Below are positions 32,349-41,481 of a stretch of DNA of 64,000 bases, piece after piece. Numbering within the stretch: position 1 is the stretch's first letter; the number at the start of each line of letters is the position of its first letter. Both the position numbers and the translations under genes were made by a program. Origin of the DNA: Proteobacteria bacterium SG_bin9 (GTDB taxonomy: Bacteria > Pseudomonadota > Alphaproteobacteria > Rhizobiales > Xanthobacteraceae). The DNA lies in assembly GCA_002083525.1 (NCBI GenBank), contig LWDM01000023.1, positions 251,693 to 315,692 of the forward strand. Direction: 5' to 3'. The notes beneath the pieces are model-generated. The model was not told the DNA's origin. It saw nothing but the letters and a program-made list of their open reading frames with translations, and searched no databases.

Positions 32349-33209
32349 ATGGGCGAGATTCAGAAGGGCCGTATCGAGGTCAAGAATTTCGGACTGAGCT
32401 ACGACACGCTCGACGGTCCGGTCGAGGCGGTCTGCGATACGTCGCTGCACGTCGAACCGGGCGAATTCGTCTCGATCATCGGTCCGTCGGGCTGCGGCAA
32501 GTCGACATTCCTCAATGCGGTTGCCGGCTTCCTCAAGCCGACCACCGGCATCGTCACCGTCGATGACGAACTGGTCGAAGGGCCGAGCGCCGACCGCGGC
32601 ATGGTGTTCCAGCAGTACTCGCTGTTTCCGTGGAAGACGGTGCGCGAGAATGTCGAGTTCGGCCTCAAGATGAAGGGTCAGGACCGGCACAAGCGCGGCA
32701 GCTCCGCTCGGACGCTGCTCGGCCTCGCTGGCCTTCTCGCATTCGAGAACCAGTATCCGGACCGTCTCTCTGGCGGCATGAAGCAGCGCGTCGGTATCGT
32801 CCGAGCGCTCGCGACCGGCCCGAAGGTGCTGCTGCTCGACGAACCGTTCGGCGCGCTCGACGCGCAGACCCGCGTGATCATGCAGCAGATCCTCACCAAC
32901 ATGTGGCAGCGGCTGAAGATCTCTGTGCTGTTCGTCACCCACGATATCGACGAAGCGATCTTCCTCTCGGATCGCGTCTACTGCATGACTGCACGCCCCG
33001 GCACCATCAAGGCCGAGATCAAGATTCCGCTGGAGCGGCCGCGTCAGCAGAGCATGATGATGTCGTCGGAGTTTCTGGCGCTACGCCGCGGGCTGATGTC
33101 GCTGATCCGCGAGGAGAGCATCAAGGCCATGGGCGGCGAGATCAACGATCTGGCAATGCAGGGGCTGAGCATCGACCTGCACGGGCAATCCCTCGCCGAC
33201 GTGCTCTAA
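32349..33209 (+). CDS. ABC transporter ATP-binding protein (SsuB/TauB family)
   Basis: ATPase of 286 residues. Walker A is GPSGCGKST, the Q-loop segment VFQQYSLFPWKTV, the signature LSGGMKQR, Walker B LLLLDEPFGALD and the H-loop FVTHDIDEAIFL: the full nitrate/sulfonate/taurine set. The ATG at 32349 follows a GAGGTGA ribosome site; a GTG one codon upstream is the alternative. It is the last gene of the cluster at 28578-33209. Confidence 0.94.
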   Translation: MGEIQKGRIEVKNFGLSYDTLDGPVEAVCDTSLHVEPGEFVSIIGPSGCGKSTFLNAVAGFLKPTTGIVTVDDELVEGPSADRGMVFQQYSLFPWKTVRENVEFGLKMKGQDRHKRGSSARTLLGLAGLLAFENQYPDRLSGGMKQRVGIVRALATGPKVLLLDEPFGALDAQTRVIMQQILTNMWQRLKISVLFVTHDIDEAIFLSDRVYCMTARPGTIKAEIKIPLERPRQQSMMMSSEFLALRRGLMSLIREESIKAMGGEINDLAMQGLSIDLHGQSLADVL

Positions 33210-33302
33210 GCGCAACTACAATCTGCTGCCGGATCGTTCGTGCTGAACGACGGGCAAGCCCGCGCGTCCGTGCATGCGCGCTAATTTCTTATGCATCCCA
33301 AA

Positions 33303-33318
33303 TGGCACCTCGCTTGCA
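33303..33318 (+). promoter_or_regulatory. Sigma-54 (-24/-12) promoter
   Basis: TGGCACCTCGCTTGCA matches the TGGCAC / TTGCA elements perfectly with GG and GC ten bases apart. It places the transcript start near 33329, about 29 bases before the binding-protein ATG at 33358. The TTGCATGCAA palindrome at 33314-33323 overlaps the -12 element. Confidence 0.65.
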
Positions 33319-33357
33319 TGCAACTCGACCAGAGTTTGTGATGCAAAGGAACGCGCG

Positions 33358-34518
33358 ATGTTGTCGGCTTCTCTACGAAAATACCTGCTCGCCACATCAA
33401 TGATGGCGGGAATGTCTGCTTTTACAGCGGCGTACGCCGCGCCCGCGGCGTGCCCCTCGCCGATCCCGGTTGGATTGACGACAGCGCTCACCGGTAATCT
33501 GGCACTACTCGGCACGCAGGCGCGCAATGGCGTCGAATTCGCCATTGAGGAGATCAACAAGGCAGGCGGCGTTAGCGGCAAGCCATTTGCGCTGACTGTT
33601 GAAGACACCGGCGCGTCGTCGACCGACGCACTAAACGTCATGAACCGCATCATCGAAGGTAAGCCGTTGATCATCATGAGCTCGATGATCAGCCCGCACG
33701 TGTTCGCACAGACCGAGGCGGTCAACAAATCCGAGACGCCGTTCATCGTCGGCGCGACCAACGCCAGGGTCACTGCGCAGGGATCGAAGTGGCTGTTCCG
33801 TACGCACGTGCATGACGGGCAGCTGGCCGATCTCATTCCGCGTTATCTCGTCACAACGTTGAACAAGAAGAAGCCCGGCATCATGGCTGTCGCCGACGAC
33901 TACGGCCTCGGCGCATCCCGTGGCATCCAGGAATCGCTCTCTAAGCTGAGCGTTACACCGGCTGCGGTCACCTCTTACGCGCCTTCCGACAAGGACATGA
34001 GCGCGCAATTGCTCGAAATCAAGGACAAGGGCGCCGACAGCCTGATCGTGTTCGGCCGGCCCGCCGACGTTGCCCTGATCCTGAAGCAGATGAACGACCT
34101 CGGCATCAAACTAACAACCATTGGCAACGCCAGCATGGTCGCGCAGACGACGCTCAACAATCTCTCTGCGGCGGAAGCGGACGGCGCCTACGCCATCGGC
34201 GGCATGATCCCGCAGACCTCGACCGACGCAAAGGTGATCGACTGGTCGAAGCGCGTGCAGGAGAAGTACAAGGTGCCAGCCGACAACTTCACCGTCTCGT
34301 ACTATGACACGGTCTACATGCTGAAAGCCATCATCGAAAAAGTCGGCTGCGACAAGGCGGCGATTCGCGACGAACTGGCGGCGACCAAGGACACGCCCGG
34401 CATGTTCATCAGCTATATCGCCGACAAGCAGGGCGATCTCGCACATACGCTCGGCATCTACCGCAACAAGGGCAAGACGCCGGAACTCGTCGGGCCGATC
34501 AAGGAAACCGGATACTGA
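33358..34518 (+). CDS. ABC transporter substrate-binding protein (LivK-like)
   Basis: Periplasmic receptor of 386 residues. A Sec signal peptide (LRKYLLATSMMAGMSAFTAAYAAP) precedes the mature start IPVGLTTALTGNLALLG, which is typical of HAAT receptors. It continues with NGVEFAIEEINKAGGVSGKPF. The ATG at 33358 has an AAAGGA ribosome site; the frame upstream to 33274 lies across the sigma-54 element and is not coding. It is the first gene of a complete K-H-M-G-F operon. Sigma-54 control suggests uptake of a nitrogen-containing compound. Confidence 0.92.
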   Translation: MLSASLRKYLLATSMMAGMSAFTAAYAAPAACPSPIPVGLTTALTGNLALLGTQARNGVEFAIEEINKAGGVSGKPFALTVEDTGASSTDALNVMNRIIEGKPLIIMSSMISPHVFAQTEAVNKSETPFIVGATNARVTAQGSKWLFRTHVHDGQLADLIPRYLVTTLNKKKPGIMAVADDYGLGASRGIQESLSKLSVTPAAVTSYAPSDKDMSAQLLEIKDKGADSLIVFGRPADVALILKQMNDLGIKLTTIGNASMVAQTTLNNLSAAEADGAYAIGGMIPQTSTDAKVIDWSKRVQEKYKVPADNFTVSYYDTVYMLKAIIEKVGCDKAAIRDELAATKDTPGMFISYIADKQGDLAHTLGIYRNKGKTPELVGPIKETGY

Positions 34519-34530
34519 TCGGGACGTTTC

Positions 34531-35397
34531 GTGGGACAGCTCGTCGTTAACGGCCTGGCGCTCGGGAGCATCTATGCTCTCGTCGCGCTGGGCCTGCTTC
34601 TCATCTTTAACACCGTGCAGATCGTCAACTTTGCCCAAGGGCAATTGCTGATGCTCGGCGCGTTCATCGGCATCAGCGGCGCGGTCACCAACGAACTGCC
34701 GATCGGCATCGCCTGGGCGATTACGGTCGTTGCCATGGCGCTGGTCGGCATCGTCTTCATGGTGCTGGTCTACTTTCCGCTGCGTGGGCGGCCGGCGTTT
34801 CTTGTGATCCTGACGACGATCGCCATGGGCATCGTGCTGGAGAACCTGGCGCTGATCATCTGGGGACCGTTGCCGGTTTCGCTGCCATCACCTGTGCGGG
34901 GACCGCCGCTGCGTTTCGCCGGAGTCGTCGTCTCGATGCATCAACTCTTCATCTTCATCACGCTGATGGTGGTGCTGCTGATCCAATACCTGTTCCTGAC
35001 CAAGACCCGCTTCGGCATTCTGATGCAGGCAACCGCGCAGGATCTCCACACCGCACGCCTCGTCGGCATTCCCGTCAGCCGGACCATCGCCGTCGCATTC
35101 GCATTCGGCGCGATCCTGTCTGGCATCGCCGGACTTCTCGTCGCGCCGATTTTCCTCGCCGAGCCGACCATGGGCGGCAGCCTCGGCCTCAAGGGTTTCG
35201 TCGTCAGCGTCATCGGTGGTTTCGGCAACCTGCCCGGCGCCGTCATCGGCGGATTGTTTCTCGGGCTGATCGAAACGTTCGGCGCGCGCTACATCTCGTC
35301 GAATTTCCGCGACGCGTACGCGTTTATCGTCATGATTGCGGTTCTCGTCGCCTGGCCGCGCGGCCTGTTCGGCGAGAAGAGCAGCGAGAAGGTCTGA
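34531..35397 (+). CDS. Branched-chain amino acid-type ABC permease (LivH family)
   Basis: Permease of 288 residues with a GTG start 12 bases after the binding-protein stop. LivH marks are LLLIFNTVQIVNFAQGQLLMLGAF near the N-terminus and the late VIGGFGNLPGAVIGGLFLG loop. It has about eight hydrophobic helices. It forms the pore with the LivM encoded two bases... one base downstream of its stop. Confidence 0.92.
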   Translation: MGQLVVNGLALGSIYALVALGLLLIFNTVQIVNFAQGQLLMLGAFIGISGAVTNELPIGIAWAITVVAMALVGIVFMVLVYFPLRGRPAFLVILTTIAMGIVLENLALIIWGPLPVSLPSPVRGPPLRFAGVVVSMHQLFIFITLMVVLLIQYLFLTKTRFGILMQATAQDLHTARLVGIPVSRTIAVAFAFGAILSGIAGLLVAPIFLAEPTMGGSLGLKGFVVSVIGGFGNLPGAVIGGLFLGLIETFGARYISSNFRDAYAFIVMIAVLVAWPRGLFGEKSSEKV

Positions 35398-35398
35398 C

Positions 35399-36337
35399 GT
35401 GAAGCCTTCAGTCATCCTCGCGCTGATCGCGACAGCGACCGCACTGCTCATCCCGGCTTTCGCTCGCGACGGCTACATCGTGCAGCTTCTCAACATCGCG
35501 ATGTTGAACGCCATCGTCGTGCTCGGGCTGAATTTCGTCACCGGCTGGACCGGCCAGATCAACTTCGGTCAGGCCGCGTTCTACGGCCTCGGCGCTTACA
35601 CCACCGCCATCGCGACCAAGGCCGGCATGCCATGGATCGCCGCTCCTATCCTGTCCGTAATCGTCGTTCTTGCCGCAAGCCTCATTCTCGGCCTGCCGAC
35701 GCTGCGGCTGCGGACCTACTATCTCGCCATGACAACGATCGGCTTCGGCGAAATCGTGCGCTTGATCATCGTGCATTGGGAGCCGGTCACCGGCGGCACC
35801 TCGGGCCTGCGCGCCATTCCCGGTATCTCCCTGCTCGGCATCACACTGCAGGGGCAAATCCAGCACTACTATCTGATCGTCGCCCTGCTCGCGCTGGCGA
35901 TGCTCGTCGCTTGGCGCATCCGCAACTCGAGTCTCGGCCGCGCGATGATCGCGACCAAGGACAGTGAGATCGCCGCCGAGCAGAGCGGAGTCGACACAGT
36001 CCGGGTGAAGCTGTTCGCCTTCATGATTGGCGCGGTCTATGCCGGACTGGCCGGTTGCATCTACGCGTCGTCAATCCGCTTCATCAGTCCCGACAGCTTC
36101 TCGGGAACGCAGGCGGTGCTCTTGATGACGATGCTGATCGTCGGTGGCATGGGCTCTATCGCCGGCTGCGTTATCGGCGCGCTAGCGCTGACGATCCTGC
36201 CCGAGACGGTGCGCTTTCTCGGCCAATGGTACCTCGTGCTTTATGGCCTCGGCGTGATTGCGGTGATCGTGCTAGCCCCCGGCGGGCTCGCATCGGTTAC
36301 CTCGCTGGCCAAACCCCGCTGGGCAGGTGGCCGATGA
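35399..36337 (+). CDS. Branched-chain amino acid-type ABC permease (LivM family)
   Basis: Permease of 312 residues starting at the GTG at 35399, one base after the livH stop. An upstream reading from 35336 overlaps livH and adds only arginine-rich sequence without homology. LivM marks are LGLNFVTGWTGQINFGQAAFYGLGAY, the LRLRTYYLAMTTIGFGEIVR segment, and the late IVGGMGSIAGCVIGA loop. The end overlaps livG by four bases. Confidence 0.92.
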   Translation: MKPSVILALIATATALLIPAFARDGYIVQLLNIAMLNAIVVLGLNFVTGWTGQINFGQAAFYGLGAYTTAIATKAGMPWIAAPILSVIVVLAASLILGLPTLRLRTYYLAMTTIGFGEIVRLIIVHWEPVTGGTSGLRAIPGISLLGITLQGQIQHYYLIVALLALAMLVAWRIRNSSLGRAMIATKDSEIAAEQSGVDTVRVKLFAFMIGAVYAGLAGCIYASSIRFISPDSFSGTQAVLLMTMLIVGGMGSIAGCVIGALALTILPETVRFLGQWYLVLYGLGVIAVIVLAPGGLASVTSLAKPRWAGGR

Positions 36338-37102
36338 ATGCTACGCCGATCATTTCCGCGCGCGGCATGACCCGGCGGTTCGGCGGCCTCGTTGCGCTGG
36401 ATGGCGTCGATCTCGACGTGCCGCGCGGCATCGTGCAGGCCGTCATCGGTCCGAACGGATCGGGCAAGACCACCCTACTCAATGCGATCAGTGGCGCATC
36501 GCATGCGGATTCCGGGTCGATCAAGCTCGATGGCAATGAGATTTTCCGGCTGAAACCACACCGGATTGCCGAACTCGGCCTTGCCCGGACGTTCCAGACT
36601 ATTCGGCTTTTCGGCAACCTCAGCGTGATCGAAAACGTCAAGGTGGCGGCTGCGTGCCGCGCACCGTCGTCGCTGTTCGGGATCATCGCATCCAGCGATG
36701 ACAACAAACAGACGGAAGCGGACATCAACAAAGCCGCACACGAGGCCCTCGCAGTCGTGGGCTTAGGCGAACGAGCGAACGATCGTGCCACCTCGCTCCC
36801 CTACGCACAGCAGCGTCTGCTCGAGATTGCGCGGGCGCTGGCAACCAAGCCGAGCGTGCTGCTGCTGGACGAACCCGCGGCCGGCATGAACATGAGCGAG
36901 AGCATGGCGCTGCTGCAGACCATCGCGCAGCTGAAATCACTTGGCCAGACGGTCCTGCTCGTCGAACACAACGTCCGCCTCGTCATGGGCATCAGCGACC
37001 GCGTCGCCGTGCTCGACTTCGGCCGCAAGATCGCCGAAGGCACCCCGAGCGACGTACAGCGCGATCCGAAGGTGATCGAGGCTTACCTTGGCAGGCGCAA
37101 GC

Positions 37103-37110
<8 letters not shown>
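36334..37110 (+). CDS. ABC transporter ATP-binding protein (LivG family)
   Basis: ATPase of 258 residues. Walker A is GPNGSGKTT, the signature region LPYAQQRLLEIARAL, Walker B LLLLDEPAAGMN and the H-loop VEHNVRLV. The signature has PYA in place of SGG, a LivG-type variation. The start overlaps livM (ATGA) and the end overlaps livF by 8 bases. All five genes of this importer are thus tightly coupled. Confidence 0.93.
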
Positions 37111-37813
<703 letters not shown>

Positions 37814-37816
37814 ATC

Positions 37817-38728
37817 TTATTCGTGCGAACCGCTGCCCGCCTGCGTCAACACCGTGCGCGGTGGCGCGAGTGCCGAACTCGCGAAGTGCCGCACGATGAA
37901 ATCACCCAGCGCTTCCGCTGCATGATTCCGCCGCTTCACCGAGCGATGGAGCACCAGATCGACTTTCGGCAGCGGCGGAAAGCTCTCGCTGCGGCCGAGG
38001 ATGCGCATGCCCGGCAGCACCGAACTCTTGCCGACGACACTTACCGCAACGCCCGCGAACACCGCTGCTTGCAGTCCGCTCAGGCTCTCCGAAACGCAGG
38101 CAAAGCGCCACGTCCGCCCAATGCTTTCCAGTGCCGCAAGACCGTAGTCGCGAAAGATGTTACCCGGCGGCAGCATGGCGAGCGGTACCGGATTTTCCAG
38201 ATGGATTGAACTGCTTTCCGCAGTCACCCAGACAAGCGGCTCCTGAGCGACGATCTCGCCATCACGAAAGGCCGGCATGCCCGTCACCAGCGCAAGATCG
38301 ATTTCCGCGCGGCCGATCGCCGCCATCAGCTTGCTCGATAGCGCGCAGGTGAGATCCACGTTCACGTTGGGATGCGCACGGCGGAAGCCGGACAATACCG
38401 CCGGCAGCAGATAGGCGGCATAGAGATCTGGGGTGCCGAGGATCACCGGTCCTTCGAGCGTCGGCGCGGCAAGGCGCGTCTGCAATTCGTCCTGCAGCCC
38501 CATGATTGTCCGAGCATAGCCGAGCACGAGTTCGCCGTGATCGGTCAGCACGAGCTTGCGGCCAACCTTGGTGAACAGCGGCGCGCCCGTCACCTCCTCA
38601 AGCCGCTGCAATTGCAAGCTGACAGCCGGCTGAGTCCGGCCGAGCCGGCGCGAGGTTTCCGAGAAACTGCCGGTTTGAACAAGGACGATGAACGCCTGAA
38701 GCAGGCGAAGATCGAGGGGCGTTTGCAT
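37817..38728 (-). CDS. LysR-family transcriptional regulator
   Basis: Regulator of 303 residues with the helix-turn-helix near residue 20 (SFSETSRRLGRTQPAVSLQLQRLEEV) and a standard LysR effector domain. It is divergent from the SsuABC-type importer at 38839-41480 and almost certainly controls it and the alpha/beta hydrolase gene. It is a different subfamily from the two LysR genes at 3736 and 22381. Confidence 0.93.
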   Translation of the reverse strand: MQTPLDLRLLQAFIVLVQTGSFSETSRRLGRTQPAVSLQLQRLEEVTGAPLFTKVGRKLVLTDHGELVLGYARTIMGLQDELQTRLAAPTLEGPVILGTPDLYAAYLLPAVLSGFRRAHPNVNVDLTCALSSKLMAAIGRAEIDLALVTGMPAFRDGEIVAQEPLVWVTAESSSIHLENPVPLAMLPPGNIFRDYGLAALESIGRTWRFACVSESLSGLQAAVFAGVAVSVVGKSSVLPGMRILGRSESFPPLPKVDLVLHRSVKRRNHAAEALGDFIVRHFASSALAPPRTVLTQAGSGSHE

Positions 38729-38742
38729 GGTCTGACTATAGC

Positions 38743-38755
38743 ACCAATTTATGGT
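38743..38755. promoter_or_regulatory. Candidate LysR binding site in divergent promoter
   Basis: ACCA-ATTTA-TGGT, an inverted repeat in AT-rich sequence, lies 15 bases from the LysR start and about 84 bases upstream of the binding-protein start. It loosely fits the symmetric T-N11-A pattern of LysR sites. Confidence 0.35.
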
Positions 38756-38838
38756 ACCGATTTACACAATAAATTTTGGAAATTTTTGCGCCGCACCTAC
38801 ACTCCTCAGGCCGGACCAAGTTTGCCCTGAGGGACGTC

Positions 38839-39795
38839 ATGCAGCACACCTCTCGCCGAAACGTTTTGCGCCTCGCCTTGATGGCGACGGCGCTCACAGC
38901 CACCAGTCTCCCAGCCATCGCCCAAGACAAAGTCATCAAGGTCGGAACGCTGAAACTGATCCACGGCGTCACACCTTACTTCTACGAAAAGTTCGTGCCC
39001 GCAGGGATCAAGGTCGAGGTCATCCCCTTCGAAAGCCCGACCGACGGCAAGAATGCGGTCGCAACCGGCACGGTCGACTTCGGTATCTACGGTCTCGCGG
39101 CTGCGACGCTTGGTGGCGCAAACGGCGAGCCTGTGGTCGTGATCGGTGCAGCGTGTAATCGCGGCATGGCCGTCGTCGCCGCCAAGGATTCGCCGATCAA
39201 TTCGATCAAAGACCTGAAAGGCAAGAAGGTCGCGATCTGGCCCGGCTCCACACAGGAGGTGGTGATTCTCGATCGCCTCTCCGCCGAAGGCATGACCATC
39301 AGCGACATCCAGTCCGTGCGCGTGTCCTTTAGCGACATGGCGCCTGCCCTCGCCCGCGGCGACGTCGACGCCTATGTCGGCGCAGAGCCCGGGCCGGGCA
39401 TCAGCCTCGCCAACGGCGTCGGCAAGATCGTCGAATATCCGTACACGACGCCGACCGGCTCGCTGAACATGGTGCTCACGACGCGCCGCGAGATGATCGA
39501 GAAGAATCCTGAGCTGATCAAGACGCTGCTGAAGATCCACCGCCAGGCCAGCGAATTCGCCATGAGCGATCGCGATGCGTTCGTCACCATGGCCATGCAA
39601 AAGCTCGGTCAGCAGCGCGCATCGATCGAAAAGGCCGCACCGAACGTCGAGCTGACCTGGAAGATCGATGACCAGTTCCTGAAACAAGCCGAGTACTACG
39701 GCTCGCAAATGCTTGGCAAGAAGCAGATCCGGCAATTGCCGGACTACAAGACCTTCATCGATCCGAGCTTCGTGAAGTCCGTCGAAGGATCATGA
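38839..39795 (+). CDS. ABC transporter substrate-binding protein (SsuA/TauA/NMT1-like)
   Basis: Exported receptor of 318 residues. The signal peptide has an RRNVLRLALMATAL stretch, close to a Tat motif, and a cleavage region ending SLPAIAQD. The type II binding fold is visible in GTVDFGIYGLAAATLGGANGEPVVVIG and LKGKKVAIWPGSTQEVV. The ATG at 38839 has a GAGGGA ribosome site; the frame extends to a TTG at 38776 without a signal sequence. It is the first gene of a four-gene operon with permease, ATPase and alpha/beta hydrolase. Confidence 0.9.
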   Translation: MQHTSRRNVLRLALMATALTATSLPAIAQDKVIKVGTLKLIHGVTPYFYEKFVPAGIKVEVIPFESPTDGKNAVATGTVDFGIYGLAAATLGGANGEPVVVIGAACNRGMAVVAAKDSPINSIKDLKGKKVAIWPGSTQEVVILDRLSAEGMTISDIQSVRVSFSDMAPALARGDVDAYVGAEPGPGISLANGVGKIVEYPYTTPTGSLNMVLTTRREMIEKNPELIKTLLKIHRQASEFAMSDRDAFVTMAMQKLGQQRASIEKAAPNVELTWKIDDQFLKQAEYYGSQMLGKKQIRQLPDYKTFIDPSFVKSVEGS

Positions 39796-39802
39796 GCACA
39801 GC

Positions 39803-40672
39803 ATGAGCGTGGAGACCACGATCGCCGATCCGGCTAGCCGGACGGCGATCGCGCCCGCAACAGCGGTAGCCAAGGCGCCGCCGGCGTGGAGCCGACGGTT
39901 GCGATCCGTTGTGCTCGCAATTATCGTTCCCGTTGCGCTGCTGGTGATCTGGCATGTGATGGTGCGCTGGACCGGCACGCGCTTGATCCCGACGCCGTCG
40001 GGCGTCGCCACCATGATGTGGGACTTCGCGTTCGGCGGAATCTATGACGATGCCTACAGCAAGAGCCTGCCGATCCATTTCTGGAAATCCGTGCAGCGCG
40101 TTTACGGCGGCTTCTTCCTCGCGGCGATCGTCGGCATTCCGCTCGGGTTGATGATCGGCCGCATTCCTCTGATCCGCGCGATGCTCGATCCGACGCTCTC
40201 GCTGCTTCGCCCGATCCCGGTGACTGCATGGCTGCCGCTCTCGATGATCTTCTTTGGGCTCGGGCCGAAATCGGCGATCTTTCTCGTGTTTCTCGGTGCG
40301 TTCTATCCGATCCTTCTGAATACGATCTTCGGCGTGAAATCTGTTGATCCGCGCCTGTTCGAAGCAGCCGAGATGCTCGGCTGCCGCGGATCACAACTTT
40401 TCCGCTCCGTGGTGTTGCCCGCAGCGTTGCCCAGCATCTTCAACGGGCTGCGGTTGGGCGCCAGCTTCGCCTGGATTCTCATCGTCGTAGGCGAGATGAC
40501 CGGCGTGCCCGAAGGCCTTGGCGCGGTGATCATGGATGGCCGCACCCTGTCCCGCACCGATCTCGTCATCACCGGCATGATCATCATCGGCGTGACCGGG
40601 TTTGCCTCCGATCGCATTCTCCTCCTGATCAATAACTACTTCCTGCGCTGGAGCCCTCAGCATCATGCTTGA
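39803..40672 (+). CDS. ABC transporter permease (SsuC family)
   Basis: Inner-membrane permease of 289 residues with a short hydrophilic leader and six helices. Family segments are SLLRPIPVTAWLPLSMIFFGL and the EAA loop AAEMLGCRGSQLFRSVVLPAALPSIFNGL. It starts seven bases after the receptor stop and overlaps the ATPase gene by 8 bases. Confidence 0.93.
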   Translation: MSVETTIADPASRTAIAPATAVAKAPPAWSRRLRSVVLAIIVPVALLVIWHVMVRWTGTRLIPTPSGVATMMWDFAFGGIYDDAYSKSLPIHFWKSVQRVYGGFFLAAIVGIPLGLMIGRIPLIRAMLDPTLSLLRPIPVTAWLPLSMIFFGLGPKSAIFLVFLGAFYPILLNTIFGVKSVDPRLFEAAEMLGCRGSQLFRSVVLPAALPSIFNGLRLGASFAWILIVVGEMTGVPEGLGAVIMDGRTLSRTDLVITGMIIIGVTGFASDRILLLINNYFLRWSPQHHA

Positions 40673-41480
40673 TATCGCCAGCCGCCCTGCTCCGCCGCCG
40701 ATCCTGCGCGTCAACGACGTGCACAAGTCGTTTGCCGCGTCCAATGGAACGGTCGAAGCCCTGCGTGGAATCAATCTCACCATCACCAAGGGGGAATTTG
40801 TTTGCTTGCTCGGTGCATCCGGGTGCGGGAAATCGACGCTGTTGCGCATCATCGCGGGCTTCGAGCACGCGACGCTGGGATCGGTCGCGATGTACGGCTT
40901 CAACGTCGACAAGCCAGGACCCGATCGGGGCATGGTGTTTCAGGACTACGCGCTCTTTCCTTGGCTCACAGTGCGGGAAAATATCGGGTTCGGCCCCCGG
41001 CATCGCGGCGTTGCAACCAAGGATGCGGCGCAAGTGACAGACCGTTTTCTGTCGATGGTTGGATTGACGTCGTTCGCCGACCGTTACCCGCACCAGCTTT
41101 CGGGCGGTATGAAGCAACGCGTTGCGATTGCCCGCGTGCTGGCAAACGATACCGACATTCTGCTTATGGACGAACCGTTCGGCGCGCTCGATGCGCTGAC
41201 GCGCAGTAAACTGCAGGAAGAACTCATCGAGATCTGGCGCAACACCAAGCTGACAGTGATCTTCGTAACTCATTCTGTCGAGGAAGCGGTTCTGCTGGCC
41301 GATCGGGTGGTCGTGATGTCCGCCGGCCCTGGCCGTGTGGACTCCCAGATCGAGATTAACTTGCCGCGCCCGCGCGATGTCTCCTCGCCTGAATTCAACA
41401 CGCTACGCCGTGATATCACCCGCCGCCTGACCAGCCATCTCGTTCAGGGTCAGCCGGACAAGGCAACCGCGGATTCTTGA
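40665..41480 (+). CDS. ABC transporter ATP-binding protein (SsuB family)
   Basis: ATPase of 271 residues. Walker A is GASGCGKST, the Q-loop VFQDYALFPWLTV, the signature LSGGMKQR, Walker B ILLMDEPFGALDAL and the H-loop FVTHSVEEAVLL. The start overlaps the permease end by 8 bases. It completes the importer, and its stop is one base before the hydrolase start. Confidence 0.94.
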   Translation: MLDIASRPAPPPILRVNDVHKSFAASNGTVEALRGINLTITKGEFVCLLGASGCGKSTLLRIIAGFEHATLGSVAMYGFNVDKPGPDRGMVFQDYALFPWLTVRENIGFGPRHRGVATKDAAQVTDRFLSMVGLTSFADRYPHQLSGGMKQRVAIARVLANDTDILLMDEPFGALDALTRSKLQEELIEIWRNTKLTVIFVTHSVEEAVLLADRVVVMSAGPGRVDSQIEINLPRPRDVSSPEFNTLRRDITRRLTSHLVQGQPDKATADS

Positions 41481-41481
41481 C

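Noticed and set aside
33211..33225. GCAACTACAATCTGC as a sixth copy of the shared motif
   Set aside because: The core differs (GCAACTAC), it lies next to a stop codon, and the following operon already has a sigma-54 promoter.
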